The notes under the pieces are model-generated. The model was not told the origin of the DNA and did not search any database. It was given only the letters and a program-made list of their open reading frames with translations. Positions 11,566 to 22,617 of a stretch of DNA of 64,000 bases are shown piece after piece. Each line of letters begins with the position of its first letter. Position 1 is the first letter of the stretch. Origin of the DNA: Erythrophleum ivorense (lineage: Eukaryota; Streptophyta; Magnoliopsida; Fabales; Fabaceae). The DNA is taken from the NCBI GenBank assembly GCA_026724425.1, contig JAIUCV010000005.1:36491784-36555783 (forward strand), given 5' to 3'. Made by a program: the position numbers and the translations under genes.

Positions 11566-13035
11566 GTGGAAGAAAAGGACTTGGTTGTTATGGTAATTGA
11601 GGGAGTCCATTGCATGCATAATGGTATGATCACTAATATCAACATATTAACTCAAGGAAAGTCATTTGAGTGGTTATTAGATTTTAACACAACTGTTCAT
11701 GTTTGCAATGATTGTCACCAATTCAAAACATATAGGGAAGTGAATAATTGAGATGTGTTAATGGGCAATAACACCTCAGCTAAAGCATGTGATCAAGAAA
11801 TAGTTAAATTGAATTTCATATCTTAAAAGAAGTTAACCCTAGTAAACGTACTTTATGTTCCAGAAGTAAGGAAAAACTTAGTCTCTTCTTGTCTTTTATG
11901 CCAAAGAGGATTCAAAGTTGTACTAGAATCTAATAAAGTGATCTTGCATAGGAATGACTTGTATGTAGGAAAAAGATATTGCAATGAAGGCATACTTAAA
12001 TTTAGTCTTAATAATGAAGTGAATGTCTCTGTGTATGTGGTTAATTCGTGTGATTTATGGTATTGTAGATTAGCATATTTAAATTATAAGTCAATCGTAT
12101 ACATGCATAAAAATAATTGTATTGATCTTAGTAATAAGGATTTTGAAAAGAAATGTCAAATTTGTATACAATCCAAAATTACTATGAAATCTTTTCCAAA
12201 AATTGAAAGGTGCACTCAAGTTCTAGAACTTATACATAATGATATTTGTGAATTAATGGTAATATCATAAGAGGAGGTAAAAGGTACTTTATAACTTTGA
12301 CTAATGATAGTTCTAGATATACCTATGTGTACTTGTTAAGGAACAAAGATAAAGCATTTGAACTACTTGAGACTTATAAATTAGAAGTCGAAAATTTTCA
12401 TCATGTGAAAATAAAAATGCTTCATAGCAATAGAGGTAGAAAATATTTTTGAATTGAATTTGATTCTTTTTGTGAATCACTTGGTATTATGCATCAATCC
12501 TATGCTCTTTATACTCTACAACAAAATGGTTTATTGGAGAGAAAGAACTATACTTTAATTGATATGGTTAATTGTATGTTAAAAAGTGCTATGTTATCAT
12601 ATAGTTTTTAGGTTGAGGAATTATTAATAGCTTATCATATTCACAATAGGATATTGTAAAAAACAAGAAAAGTTTTTCCATATGAAGTATGGAAAGAAAG
12701 GAAATGTAACTTAAATTGTTTTAAAGTTTAGAGGTATTTAGCCTTTTATCAAGTTCTCGATTAAAGAAGATAAATTAGGGCCATGAGCTATGAGAGGCAT
12801 CTTTATGGGATATGCCCAAAATTCTAAGGCATATAAGATACTAGACTTAGTGTCTAATATAATTGTTGAAACTAAATATGTAGAATTTATTGAAAATAAA
12901 TTATATAATGATTCAAATCTCACATTAAGAAATTCTTAAATTGATTAACATTTAGCTCCCATAAAAACAATCTTAAATGATTAAAGGAACAAACATATAT
13001 GTGAAATAAGATTGTTGAATTAAGAAGAAGTTAAA
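11566..13035 (+). pseudogene. pol: copia protease and integrase remnant
   Basis: Protease: the usual DSGAT-HVCND block reads DFNTTVHVCND (about 11682-11715), so the catalytic DSG triad is gone. LYVPEVRKNLVSS follows near 11850. The pre-integrase zinc domain is at 12050-12180 (WYCRLAYLNYKSI...CQICIQSK); both zinc-binding His are Tyr, while CX2C remains. Integrase core: ELIHNDICEL near 12235, then a frame change, SSRYTYVYLLRNKD near 12310, and HQSYALYTLQQNG near 12495 (the HxxxxPYTPQQNG region, with substitutions). The C-terminal region ends near IENKLYNDSNL at 12890-12915. These are the protein-processing and DNA-insertion functions, all inactivated. Confidence 0.75.
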
Positions 13036-13875
13036 GAATGAGAAAAGAAAAGGACTCAGGTGATATGAACAAGGCTTATGTGGAGAAGGATGCTTGTGGG
13101 GAGAAGGACTTGGAGATAGATGGCCCAATGATAAGAGGGAGATTCAAGAGGTTGCAAAGAACAATTAGAGTTCAATTTGTTGGATTTGAGGCCCATAATG
13201 CTAATACATATGTTGGGGAGGCTAATGCAGCCTTTGTCATATGCATTTAAACCCAAATTGATGCTTTAAGAGCCCAATAGAGATGGAGAACGTGAATAGT
13301 GCTTCAAGTACTAGTTGGATAGTCCAAATTAGTCTTAAATGACCCATATTTGCTTTTCAAGCTTTACATACTTATTTTACAAGTCAAATAAATTAGTTTT
13401 GATATTTTAGCTATTATGTTTTAAGAAAGAATCATATTTCTATTTGACTTGATTTCAGCATATCTTTAGGATATAATATTTTTTATTTTATTGGCCTTGG
13501 GCATATCACCATAGGCTATAAAAAGCCATGTAATGCACATTATGAGAAAGATTGGAAGTAATAGAATTATTTTGAATATTTTGTCTAATTGTGAGATTGT
13601 TATGCTTCCTTTACTCTTGTGAAACCTATCCTTGGGTTGATGATTCAAGTTTGCATAAATCCCCAATTCATGCTTCGACCCAAGTGCATCATTATGTGGG
13701 TTAGTTCATCATGTTCATAGTTAAGCATGCAGTCTAAGTAGTAGGTCAATGTTCCTATAACGTTGGTTAGTTATTTACTTCTATCAGGTCTCAAACTATT
13801 ATCTATCCTTCAACCTACACCATAAAGATTGGGCCACCCCTTTAATTTCACATCATTAGGTCCAAGTTTTATTTC
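13036..13875. mobile_element. Insertion inside copia pol, LTR-like
   Basis: Copia coding sequence stops near 13035 and resumes near 13880. Between them the first part encodes DGPMIRGRFKRLQ near 13120, a motif seen at the end of some plant gypsy gag/pol proteins. An LTR-like stretch follows, with GGCCCA-type words, a TATA box (13516-13524) and an AT-rich leader. The exact ends and target duplication were not resolved. An alternative is that part of it is copia sequence that I fail to recognise. Confidence 0.45.
13516..13524 (+). promoter_or_regulatory. TATA box in the LTR-like insertion
   Basis: CTATAAAAA inside the phrase GGCTATAAAAAGCC, a common arrangement at LTR transcription starts in plants. 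Confidence 0.45.
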
Positions 13876-15535
13876 TTCTTAAGCTATAACTTTTATGGTT
13901 GAAGGAACTAGGAATTTAGTAATACATGAGATTATTATTATACTAGTGGATAATGATCCACAAATGTATAAAAAGGCAATAACTTCTAAAGATTTTGCTT
14001 TTTAGAAAGAAGTTATGAATAATGAAATGAATTCAATATTATCCAACATTATTTGGATCTTAGTTGATTTGCTACAAGGGTCAAAGCCTATTAGGTGTAA
14101 GTGAATATTCAAAAGAAAATACAATACAAATGGCTCATTACAAACATTTAAGGTAAGGTTAGAAACCATGTAGTTTAAACCCAAAAGAAAAAGGTCTAAA
14201 CTATTTTAATGCCTATGCACTAGTGGCTAAGATGACTTTTATTAGGATTCTCATAGTATTCGCATCCATTTATAAGCTTTATGTGCATCAAATGGGTGTT
14301 AAAACAATTTTTTTTAAAATGGAGATATTAATGATGAAGTTTACATGGAACAACTAAAAGGTTATATGCTACCCATAAATGAACAAAAAAATGTCAATAA
14401 GTTGGTTAGGTCCTTAAATACCCAAAAACATGTCTACAAAACCTTAGTATTGTAATTTATAAAGAAATGATCCAATCGATCAAGATCTTAAACAATGGTA
14501 TGAGAAGTTTGACTTAGTGGTTTTATCAAATGGCTTCTCACATAATAATGTAAACACATAGATATATTTAAAATTTACTAAGGATTATGGAGTAATAATT
14601 TGTCTTTATGTAGACGACATGATAATAATTGGGATGAACTTAACAGGTTTTGTCAAACTAAGTAGTATATGGCTTTTAATTATTTTAAGATGAAAGATTT
14701 GAATAAAGTAAATACAATTTTCGAACAAAAAACATATAAAGATGGCTTTACATTAGGGCAGGAGTACTGCATTAAGAAGATGTTTAAGAAATTTAAGCAT
14801 CTTAATGTTAATGATTCCAACACACCCTATGATCCTATTTTTAAATTAGTGGAAAATATAGAGAGAAAAGTAGTACAATTAAAATATAAAAGTGCTATTG
14901 TAAGCTTAATGCATGTTATGCACTATACTTGACCAGATATAACTTTTGCTATATGTAAGCTATCAAGGTTTCAAGTAGACCTAGTAAAGATTATTCGAAA
15001 GCTATATAATGCTTTGGTTATCACAAGAAAACTATGAATTTAGGATTACATTATAATGGTTATCTTAATGTACTAGAAGGCAACTCTGATGCTACCTAGG
15101 TTGCAAATCTTGGTGATAAAAAATCCATTTCAGGATGGATTTTCACCATAGGTGGTGAAGCCATAAGTTGAGCCTCAAAGAAACAAACATGTATCTCACT
15201 TTCTATAATTCAAGTTGAATTCATAGCTTTATTAGCTACAAATGAATAAACGGGATGGATTAGGAATTTGTTATTAAATATAAAGCTATGGCTACAACCT
15301 ATAACATCTATTTTAGTCTTCTATGATTATGAGTCTACCATATCTCGAGCATATAATAAAGTTTATAATAGAAAGTCTAGACATATAAGCTTAAGACATG
15401 AATTTATAAGGAAATCCATAGGAGATGGTATAATTATTGACATATGTATAGTTCAAAAGTAATGTAGCAAACCCATTGACAAAATGTTTATCATGGAAAA
15501 AGATGAAAAACTTTATTACAAAGATGGGACTAAAA
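13876..15535 (+). pseudogene. pol: copia reverse transcriptase-RNase H remnant
   Basis: RT starts near 13898 (MVEGTRNLV). It continues with FW/FLKEVMNNEMNSILSN near 14005, then GSKPIRCKWIFKRKYNTNGS near 14080, and GDINDEVYMEQLKGY near 14330. The catalytic box YVDD is intact at 14607-14618. RNase H follows: PISGWIFTIGGEAISWASKKQ near 15130 (with a stop at the Trp) and YNRKSRHISLRHEFI near 15365-15410. Frameshifts and stops occur about every 100-200 bases, so despite the preserved YVDD no active enzyme is encoded. Confidence 0.8.
14607..14618 (+). other. RT catalytic box YVDD (copia)
   Basis: TAT GTA GAC GAC, preceded by CL and followed by MIII. This is the standard copia active-site tetrad, unmutated. 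Confidence 0.85.
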
Positions 15536-16028
15536 CATATAATCATTAAATGATAGGAATCCAACCTTATCCTAGTAGAACACTGGTTTCAAGGTTTAAT
15601 GGAAAAGATAAGTTATTTAACAACTAGAATATTAAAACATAGGATTTATTATTGTAGAAGGATGAACTAAGAAGCTCTTAATAGATTGATAATTATATTA
15701 TTGAAGGTTTTCACCTATATGAATGTAGAAATAGTGCTGCTCTAATCAATGGTTTTAGAGGTTTTATTCCTATACATATTCATGAAAATTAGGATGAGTA
15801 GATGGCCATAAAAGTGCTAAAACAATTGAATCTTTTAAATTTGATTAGGGTACAATTATGGGTGTGGTTTTCTAGTTCTAATAATAAGAGTATAGGTTTA
15901 ATCAATTAGATGCCTAATACTTCCTTGGAACCTTAAAAACTCACATTAATAGAAAGTTTAATCCTAGTGACAACTTCTCTTATGTGTAAATTGTACAACT
16001 TATGAAAGCTTGTAAATTAATGACAAAA
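15536..16028 (+). other. copia 3' untranslated region
   Basis: AT-rich sequence between the end of RNase H and the 3' LTR. No frame or clear polypurine tract is visible immediately before 16029. Confidence 0.5.
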
Positions 16029-16573
16029 TGTTATATAATTAACAACCTTAAAAGTTGTGGTATTTCATCCAATGAACAACTTTAGGTACATGTTTTAATG
16101 AAATGGATACATATTCATTGGTTTATCCAATGAAAAACTTTAAAAATGGTTCATGTACATGTATTGATGACTAAAGAGTGGGTGTATGTTCATTGATTCA
16201 TCCATTAAATAAAAGGATAAATGTGCCTCTTTGTAGTCATTGAATAAAAGATGAATATACCTTTTTATATTCAATGAACAAAAGGATAAATGTACCTATT
16301 TATGTTCAATGAACAAAGGATATTTGAATGCACTTATTTTAGTATTTTACAAGCTTGAAAATATCTCTACATTATAAGAGTATTAGGGAATTTCTAGATA
16401 TTGCTAATCAAGAAATTCATAAAGACTTTATTGTATCACGGAAAGTATTGTCATCAATGTTTTAGAAACTATGTGTAATGGGCGAATATCTCCCGAAAGA
16501 TAGTAACCTAGTCATGCCTTGAAGAAACCTATTGTGTAGTAATCTTATTTATCTTTATCGTTGTTTTCTAACA
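16029..16573 (+). repeat. 3' LTR of the copia element
   Basis: TGTTATATAATT...TTTTCTAACA with intact TGTTA/TAACA termini; partner of 10080-10701. It is about 75 bp shorter, so one or both copies carry indels. Confidence 0.82.
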
Positions 16574-16933
16574 GGGATGGTGCTCTATTTGAAGTTTAGG
16601 GGCATTCTTTCAAGGATTTAGTTGGCATGGAAGCTTGGAGTTAAAATTGAAGCAGACTAAATGGAGGCGATTGACCTTGTGAGAAATGGGCACTCTCATA
16701 TGCATCCTATGAATCAATTTTTTAGTTGTATTAGACACATCACTAGAAGGGATCGGGCCTTTAGGATTAGTCATACCCATCATAAAGGTAATAAATTGGC
16801 TGATTGGCTTACAAATCACTTTCATAATGCATTTATCGGAATTCACATTCTAGATAAACCACTAAATAGGTGTTGCCATATTTTCATGAAGGATAGCTTA
16901 AGAGTTCCTCTTCCTTGTATTGTTGGTATTTAA
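16574..16933 (+). pseudogene. RNase H-like domain fragment, C-terminal piece
   Basis: Continues the reading frame from 10079. It has VLYLKFRGILSRI, a stop at the next codon, LAWKLGVKIEAD, another stop, and MEAIDLVRNG. It ends with HTHHKGNKLADWLTNH and a terminal stop at 16930-16932. The Asp of EAD and the Asp of LADWL correspond to conserved acidic residues of RNase H folds, the latter within the 'REGNxLADWLA' motif of plant RNase H-like/non-LTR retrotransposon proteins. Two internal stops and two insertions (D3 and copia) make it a pseudogene. It could be the tail of a LINE or a domesticated RNase H-like gene; with only the tail visible I cannot tell which. Confidence 0.65.
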
Positions 16934-17059
16934 TAGCCTCCTTTATTCTCTAAAAGTAAGAATTAGAGACATAAACTTTTGTCTTAAATTTCTAATAAAC
17001 AAATATTTTCCAAACTGATTAAAGATAGAATTTTTTGGTATGGAAAATATTTCTTCCCT

Positions 17060-17100
17060 AATTCCATCTCAAATCTACAAGATAGATTTGAGATGGAATT
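17060..17100. repeat. Perfect 18-bp inverted repeat with 5-nt loop
   Basis: Arms 17060-17077 and 17083-17100 (AATTCCATCTCAAATCTA and its exact complement), loop CAAGA. A related partial copy of the arm (GATTCCATCTCTGAT) follows at about 17144. Confidence 0.9.
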
Positions 17101-17497
17101 GCCATAAATCAAAAACTAGAAGAGATTCCATCTCTGATTTCCTACTTTCTTTTAGTCCTTGAGTTCTTTCCTAGAATTTAGTAAAGTCAAGTAGTATAAA
17201 CAAGAAAGTTCATAAAAAGCATAAGTGCAACACTCTCACACAAAGCAAGAACACCTAGTAAGTACAATATTCAATACATTGAAAAGAAGTAGATGAAGAC
17301 TTAATTAATTTTAGTTAACTTGTACTTAGAACTTCATACTTTAGAATTGTGAGTAAGTAGAAAAAAATAGACTTCAATGAACTAGTACTCTCTTCTCTCC
17401 TTCAGCATTCATATTTTAGTTCAATAAATGCTTATAGTGTCTCTCTTTTCCTATATTTCTTTTTCTTTTTGCACTAGTAAGCTCAACATAGACATAT

Positions 17498-17534
17498 AGA
17501 GAGAGAGAGAGAGAGAGAGAAAGAGAAAGAGAGA
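17498..17534. repeat. GA microsatellite
   Basis: An uninterrupted AG run at 17498-17520, followed by an interrupted (GA/GAAA) tail. Confidence 0.95.
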
Positions 17535-19909
17535 AATGTTATTTCTTAGTAACTTTCATTTGTCCAATAGAAGTCAGATTTGTCCTATGATTCCTCACAT
17601 CACATTAGAGACTTCTTGATACTAATCTAGGCATTTTTATCACTTAGCTCATTTTGTTTCTACACATAAAAACAAACTTTTCCACCTTTCTTGCTTAATG
17701 AGCTTTACGGGGGGAAAGAATGTTTAACTTATTTGGTGGAAGTTCATTCCTCGTTTTTGCAATCAGTAACGTAAGGGATTAAGCTAGAGCCTTTATTGCC
17801 ATGCAAATGGTTGATAGTTTCAAAATCATATTAATAAGTTTTAATTTTATATATTTTTTCTTATTATTTTATTAGATTTATTTAAAAATTTAATTATTAT
17901 TGAATTAATATTTTTATTAATTTATATTATTTTAATTATTTTAAGGTTAATTTAATATTTGGGCTAAGTATAAGAATTAATGTTATTTAAGTATGAAAAA
18001 TTTTAATTTTAGTTTTATTTTGTAAACGAGCTAAATTATGAGAAAGGCCAAAATATTGGAGCTCATGGAAAATTTTATTAAAGACCAATTAAGGGTAATA
18101 TGAAGTAGTTCAAATAAAAGGCCAAATTCTTGAGGTTATTTGATGAAAAATTTGAAGATAACTTTCAAGCAGCATTTGAAGGGGCTATAGTAGTTCCAAA
18201 TTTGCAAATTATAACATCTAACTTAAATAAAATTAGAATTTGGCAAAATAATAAAAGAGGTCCCAGAATAAAATAAATTAAGGTCAAGTAAGAGTAAATA
18301 ATTAATTTGGACATCAAGAAATGGAGTTGTGAAATCACTAATAGAAAGAAAATGAAGCTAAAGTGGTTAAACAGAGTAAAATGATACCTTAGTGGCAAAA
18401 TTGTAAATTTGAGCACATTTAAGAAAACTTAAGGAAAGAGTTGTAAACACCAAAATTAGGCTCATTAGAGCTTTTAGAGGTCTTGAAAACTATAGAGACA
18501 ATTAGAATTAGTAAAAGCCTTTATGGTACGTTAAAAGAGTTACATAATGTCAAGACTTTAAGTGTAGCTATTTTTCACTATTCTAAGTAACCTTAAAAAT
18601 AATGTTTTTATGTGAAAGAGAACCTAAAATTGTGTAGGGAGCAATCAGATCCTGAAAAGCCTGAAAAATGAGTCTGAAGGGAGTAAATATACAGCTAGGG
18701 GTAAAGTACTCATTTTGGAAAAATTATAAAGGAGGCTTCTTATGAAAGCCACGTACTAACATTTCCACACTTCCATTTCCAAAATTTTTAGCCATCAATG
18801 GAGTCTTGAAGAAGCAAAGAGAGAGAGATTTCAAACCTTCGTTTAGTTTAAATTTAACCCAAGGTAAAAAGAAGCTCTTTTTAAGAAACTAATTGGTGAA
18901 AATTGAAAAGCACAAAGTGGGCTTCAAGATGAGACATGTGAAAATGGCTAGAGTGGTCTTTGGATAAGAAGATTAAGAAGTGAAGAATTAAGCTAATAAT
19001 GGTCGAGTAAAAAAGACAACTAAAGAGAGTTAAATAAGGAAAGAGGTAAAGTAATAAGATGAACTCTCAATCTCCCAGGTAGCAACATCCCCTTATCTTA
19101 CACACAATTGGTGTTTGAATGAGTTTAAATGCTTGTATGCTTGTTTGCTTAATGATTTCATGAGTTATGCTTTAAATTAACTTGTATCATGAATTTTAAT
19201 GCACATAAGATGTTATGATTGGCTTTTAACTCCTCAAGGTAGGGAATTCAACATAGTAGCTCTTCCTTAGCTTAAAGTTCAATTTGGTGGAGCCCAGCTA
19301 GTATGAAAAAGAATTATGTTTTGACTTCTAGCTCCCTATGGCAAGGAATTAAGCATAGTAGCTCTTCCTTGGCCCAAAAATGAGTTGAGTTTAGCCCAAC
19401 TAGTATATTTAGATGGCATGGCTTATTGTGAAATGAGTTTTCATACTAAAAGTTGCATTAGAGTTTTATGATGCATAAGAATCACATGCTTACACCATAT
19501 GCATTTCATTTTCTCTTGACATTCTTGTATGTATTGATTTGGTTGAGATTTGCTACTAAGATCCTTCTGAATCTCATCCCTATTTCTATTCTTCCCACTA
19601 ACCAGTGCTAGGTGGAAGTACCAATGCTAACAAAGAAAAAGAAAAAAAATGATGTCGGAATTAGAAAACAATATGTTTGTTGTAATATTGCAATAAATGT
19701 ATATGTCAAGTTTTACCTCTTTAGTCACATCATATGTGAAATAGTACAAAGTTTGTAACACCCCAAAAATTAATTAAGGTGTTAATTATGGATTAGGTTA
19801 ATTAGGAATAATTAATATGGAATAATTGGGTAAGTTAAGTAAATAAAAATTTTGGAAAGATAAATTATTAATATGGGTTTGAGATTTAATTAGAGAGAAA
19901 TTTCATCTA

Positions 19910-20222
19910 GGCCCAAATTAATATAAGAGATCATGATAAGAGGCTAATGGGGGTTTAATAAGCTAGGTACAGGCCCAATATAATTCAATGTGATAGAGGC
20001 TCAAGATCCACCTTGTTTATGCTTTTATAATTGGCCCAATAACCCTTGTTCAGACCCAAAACCTTTGAGCTCTTAAAACTTGTTCGGGCCCAATAGAATT
20101 TTAGCAGCCCAATGCATAAGAGTTGGCCCAACAAAGCTAAAATATGAAGCCCAAATAGAGTTGGATCTTAGAGTAACCCATGACCCATCTTAGACCCAAC
20201 TTAAATCCAACTAAAACCCTAA
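19910..20222 (+). promoter_or_regulatory. Site II cluster plus telo-box in D1 (putative LTR promoter)
   Basis: Seven RGCCCA motifs lie between 19910 and 20153 (first at 19910-19915, last at 20148-20153). AAACCCTAA follows at 20214-20222. In plants the TGGGCY (site II) plus AAACCCTA (telo-box) pair is known from promoters of ribosomal-protein and cell-cycle genes. The same arrangement is present in D2. Promoter function is inferred. Confidence 0.55.
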
Positions 20223-20931
20223 ATGCTTCAGCCACTATCTCATTTTTCTGAAACACAAACACACATCTCAAAATTCGGAGGTCCAAAGGAGGCTCTAGGG
20301 TTCTTAGCATAAATCCATCATTTCTCACCTCTAAGCTCAAAATCAGCCAAGGTACTTGTTATATATCTTAATCCTCTTCTCTTTCTCTTTAATTTGGCCC
20401 GATTAGTTTTCATTTGGAGCATTTTCACCTACACCCAAAATCTAAAACTTGCTATGTGATGTTTCCATGGTGAAAATTCGTAGGTTGAGGCTAGACTTGT
20501 CATTAGATAGGTATGAACTCTTCTCTTTGAGGTAATTCTACTGATTTGAGACCCTAATAACTTGATTATAGTATGGGTATTAATTTTATACGAATTTGCT
20601 TAGGATTTTGGGTAAAATATTGAGGTTTCTGGTAGAGGATACATCAATCCGAATTTGGGACTTGTAGTGGCTGGGTAAGCGATCCCTAGGTAGTCATTAG
20701 CATTTTAAATTCTTTGGGTACTTGTTGCAACTGTTAATGATCAATTAGAGTAGTAATTCTCTGATGCTATGGTTATAGGGACATTTGTACCATTGGTGGC
20801 TGTTGCAATTGTCTACAAGTGAGGTAATCAGGTTTATATTAATTCCATGCTTATATCTGTTTCAATTTCATATTTTGTTGTACATGAATGATTTAAAATG
20901 TTGAATGAATTGGTTAGCTATCATTATATTG

Positions 20932-21095
20932 TGATTGGACCTTGTGAGTCCATGGTGGAGCTGTGGTGCGGCTACCACCCATGCATGTACTTCGATCGGG
21001 CATTAGGTTATGATCAAACCCCAGATGCACTGAGCCCTAGTTGTGCTCAATGGGGAGTAGGTGTCGTGGATTGGCCTCTCCCGATGTTAATGGCC
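20932..21095 (+). repeat. Conserved GC-rich block of D LTRs
   Basis: About 160 bp, from GTGATTGGACC through TTCGATCG to GTAGGTGTCGTGG. It is recognisable in D3 (8574-8740) and D2 (51184-51345), and stands out against AT-rich surroundings. It contains small inverted repeats, for example TGGAC/GTCCA around 20937. Confidence 0.7.
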
Positions 21096-21880
21096 TTTAA
21101 CATGTGAAAATATGATTGCTAGTATGGGATAGTAATTATGATAGCCTAATTGTTTCATTTACTGATATGACTAGTATTTTGCTGATGCTTATATGAAATT
21201 ATGCATGTATGCTAATTAAAATGGATATATGATGGAATTTCCTTGGTTACTGAGATTCATATCTCATCCCGTTTTATTGGACTAAACATTTCAGGTGAAT
21301 GCTCTTCGGGTAAGGATAAGGGCAAGCAAGTGGATAAAAATCCATGAGCTAAGGCCTAGTGTGGGGAGCTACATTTGGTTTGAGTAGAATAGAATATATG
21401 CTAATTTTTGTTAACCTTTATATAGCATCATCATGTATCTGTATTGCCAAGTGTAGGAGTTTGTATTTTGTTAACATAGAATGTAACCATTGAGAAATAG
21501 GCTTCATATTAGCTGTTGATGGATGTATAAACTTTGACACTTATCTTGGCTGGTGAATCTATGATATAACTGGCTATTTGAGTAATGTAATCCTATGATA
21601 TATTGATTGTAGACTTGAACTATTGATGCATGAAATACCCAATGAAAGTATGATTGAATGACCATTGTGAGAAATTTGTAAATCTGTTGATATAAGACCA
21701 ATGGATGAGTAGGCGAATCCATCTTTAATTGTGGGATGGGTAATGATCTAATGGCTAGAGAATTCAGTAGATAAATGCTATTAGAACCTCATAACAAGTG
21801 AGAGAGTGGCCCTAGAGAGTCTCTAGATAGAGAGTGGAGAGTATGAGGCAAGGTCTTAAGAGTAGTAGGATCAGAGGGCA

Positions 21881-22276
21881 TTTAGTGGCGGCCAAAATAT
21901 TGTTAGCCGCGGCCAATAATGGTGAAGTTGCTTAGGGAGAGCACCAGAGAGAAATTCGCCGCGGCAAATGTGGAATTGGCTGCAGCAAAATATGAGAGAC
22001 TAAATTGGGAGTCGTCCAGAGGGTAATTCGCTGCAGCGAAGTGGGGAATTGGCCATGGCAAAATTTTGTGAAAATGAGCCAGGCATTCCAGAGAAGAATT
22101 AGCCGTGGTGAAAGGAGGTATTGGCCGTGGCCAATAACGAGAGGCGAGCGAGGGAGGTTCCAGGAGGCTTCTTCGACGCAGCGCTATGTAGGTTGGCCAT
22201 GACAAAGGTCCAACTAGCCGTGGCAAAATTAGTAATGATGCAAGGGGTGAAGCCGAGAGGAATTGGCCGCAGCGAA
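21881..22276. repeat. GCCGCGGC-core palindrome array in D1
   Basis: Eleven variants of TTSGCCGYGGCSAA in 0.4 kb. They include TTAGCCGCGGCCAA (21903), TTCGCTGCAGCGAA (22027), TTGGCCGTGGCCAA (22121) and TTGGCCGCAGCGAA (22263). Most differences are C-to-T or G-to-A within the core. Confidence 0.85.
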
Positions 22277-22617
22277 CATCCTGAAACCCTCATATTGACT
22301 AAGAAATCTTAGTTTTTTGTATGGTAATCTCAAGGGATGACTTAGAAGCATTAATAGAAGATTCTAGTGAATTGGAGTTGATAGGTAATAGAACCAAGGC
22401 TTATAAATGAACGTTTATTTTCCCTGATGTACGTAAGTGGTTGTAATTATATGGGTGATGACTCTAATAATATTAAGGTTCAAATTTTCCCCATATTCCC
22501 ATAATGTAATTAGTCTTAATGACATGTAACCCTACTTTATAGTTATTAATCACATGTTTAATTTTAATTACAATGATTAGAAGTTAGGATCGTCACAAAG
22601 TTAATAGTGATATAATT

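Larger units (their letters stand above)
10080..16573 (+). mobile_element. Ty1/copia retrotransposon, degraded, with LTRs
   Basis: It is bounded by related LTRs of about 620 bp (10080-10701) and 545 bp (16029-16573), which start TGTTATATAATT and end TTTTCTAA(C/T)A. The order gag, protease, integrase, RT, RNase H on the plus strand is the copia order. The flanks (GGGGG left, GGGAT right) give only a partial target duplication. It is nevertheless clearly an insertion, because an RNase H-like reading frame continues on both sides. It contains a secondary insertion at about 13036-13875. Many stops make it inactive. Confidence 0.85.
16934..18209. other. Unassigned AT-rich stretch
   Basis: No coding region recognised. 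It contains a perfect hairpin (17060-17100), a GA microsatellite (17498-17534), a G-run (17707-17713) and an almost pure A/T segment (17842-17945). Part is probably the 3' flank of the RNase H-like fragment. Confidence 0.5.
19754..22597 (+). mobile_element. Solo LTR, family D (copy D1)
   Basis: A 2844-bp LTR, TGTAACACCCC...GATCGTCACA, flanked by AAGTT on both sides (19749-19753 and 22598-22602). It has no internal domain. From left to right it holds a site II (RGCCCA) cluster (19910-20153), a telo-box (20214-20222), a conserved GC-rich block (20932-21095) and the GCCGCGGC-type array (21881-22276). Copies D2 and D3 in this window share the layout where present. Confidence 0.9.

Noticed and set aside
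17842..17945. Possible scaffold attachment region or origin (almost pure A/T)
   Set aside because: Composition alone; plant intergenic DNA is full of such runs and there is no supporting motif.
20214..20222. Telomere repeat AAACCCTAA
   Set aside because: A single unit, not an interstitial telomere array; it is better read as a promoter telo-box.
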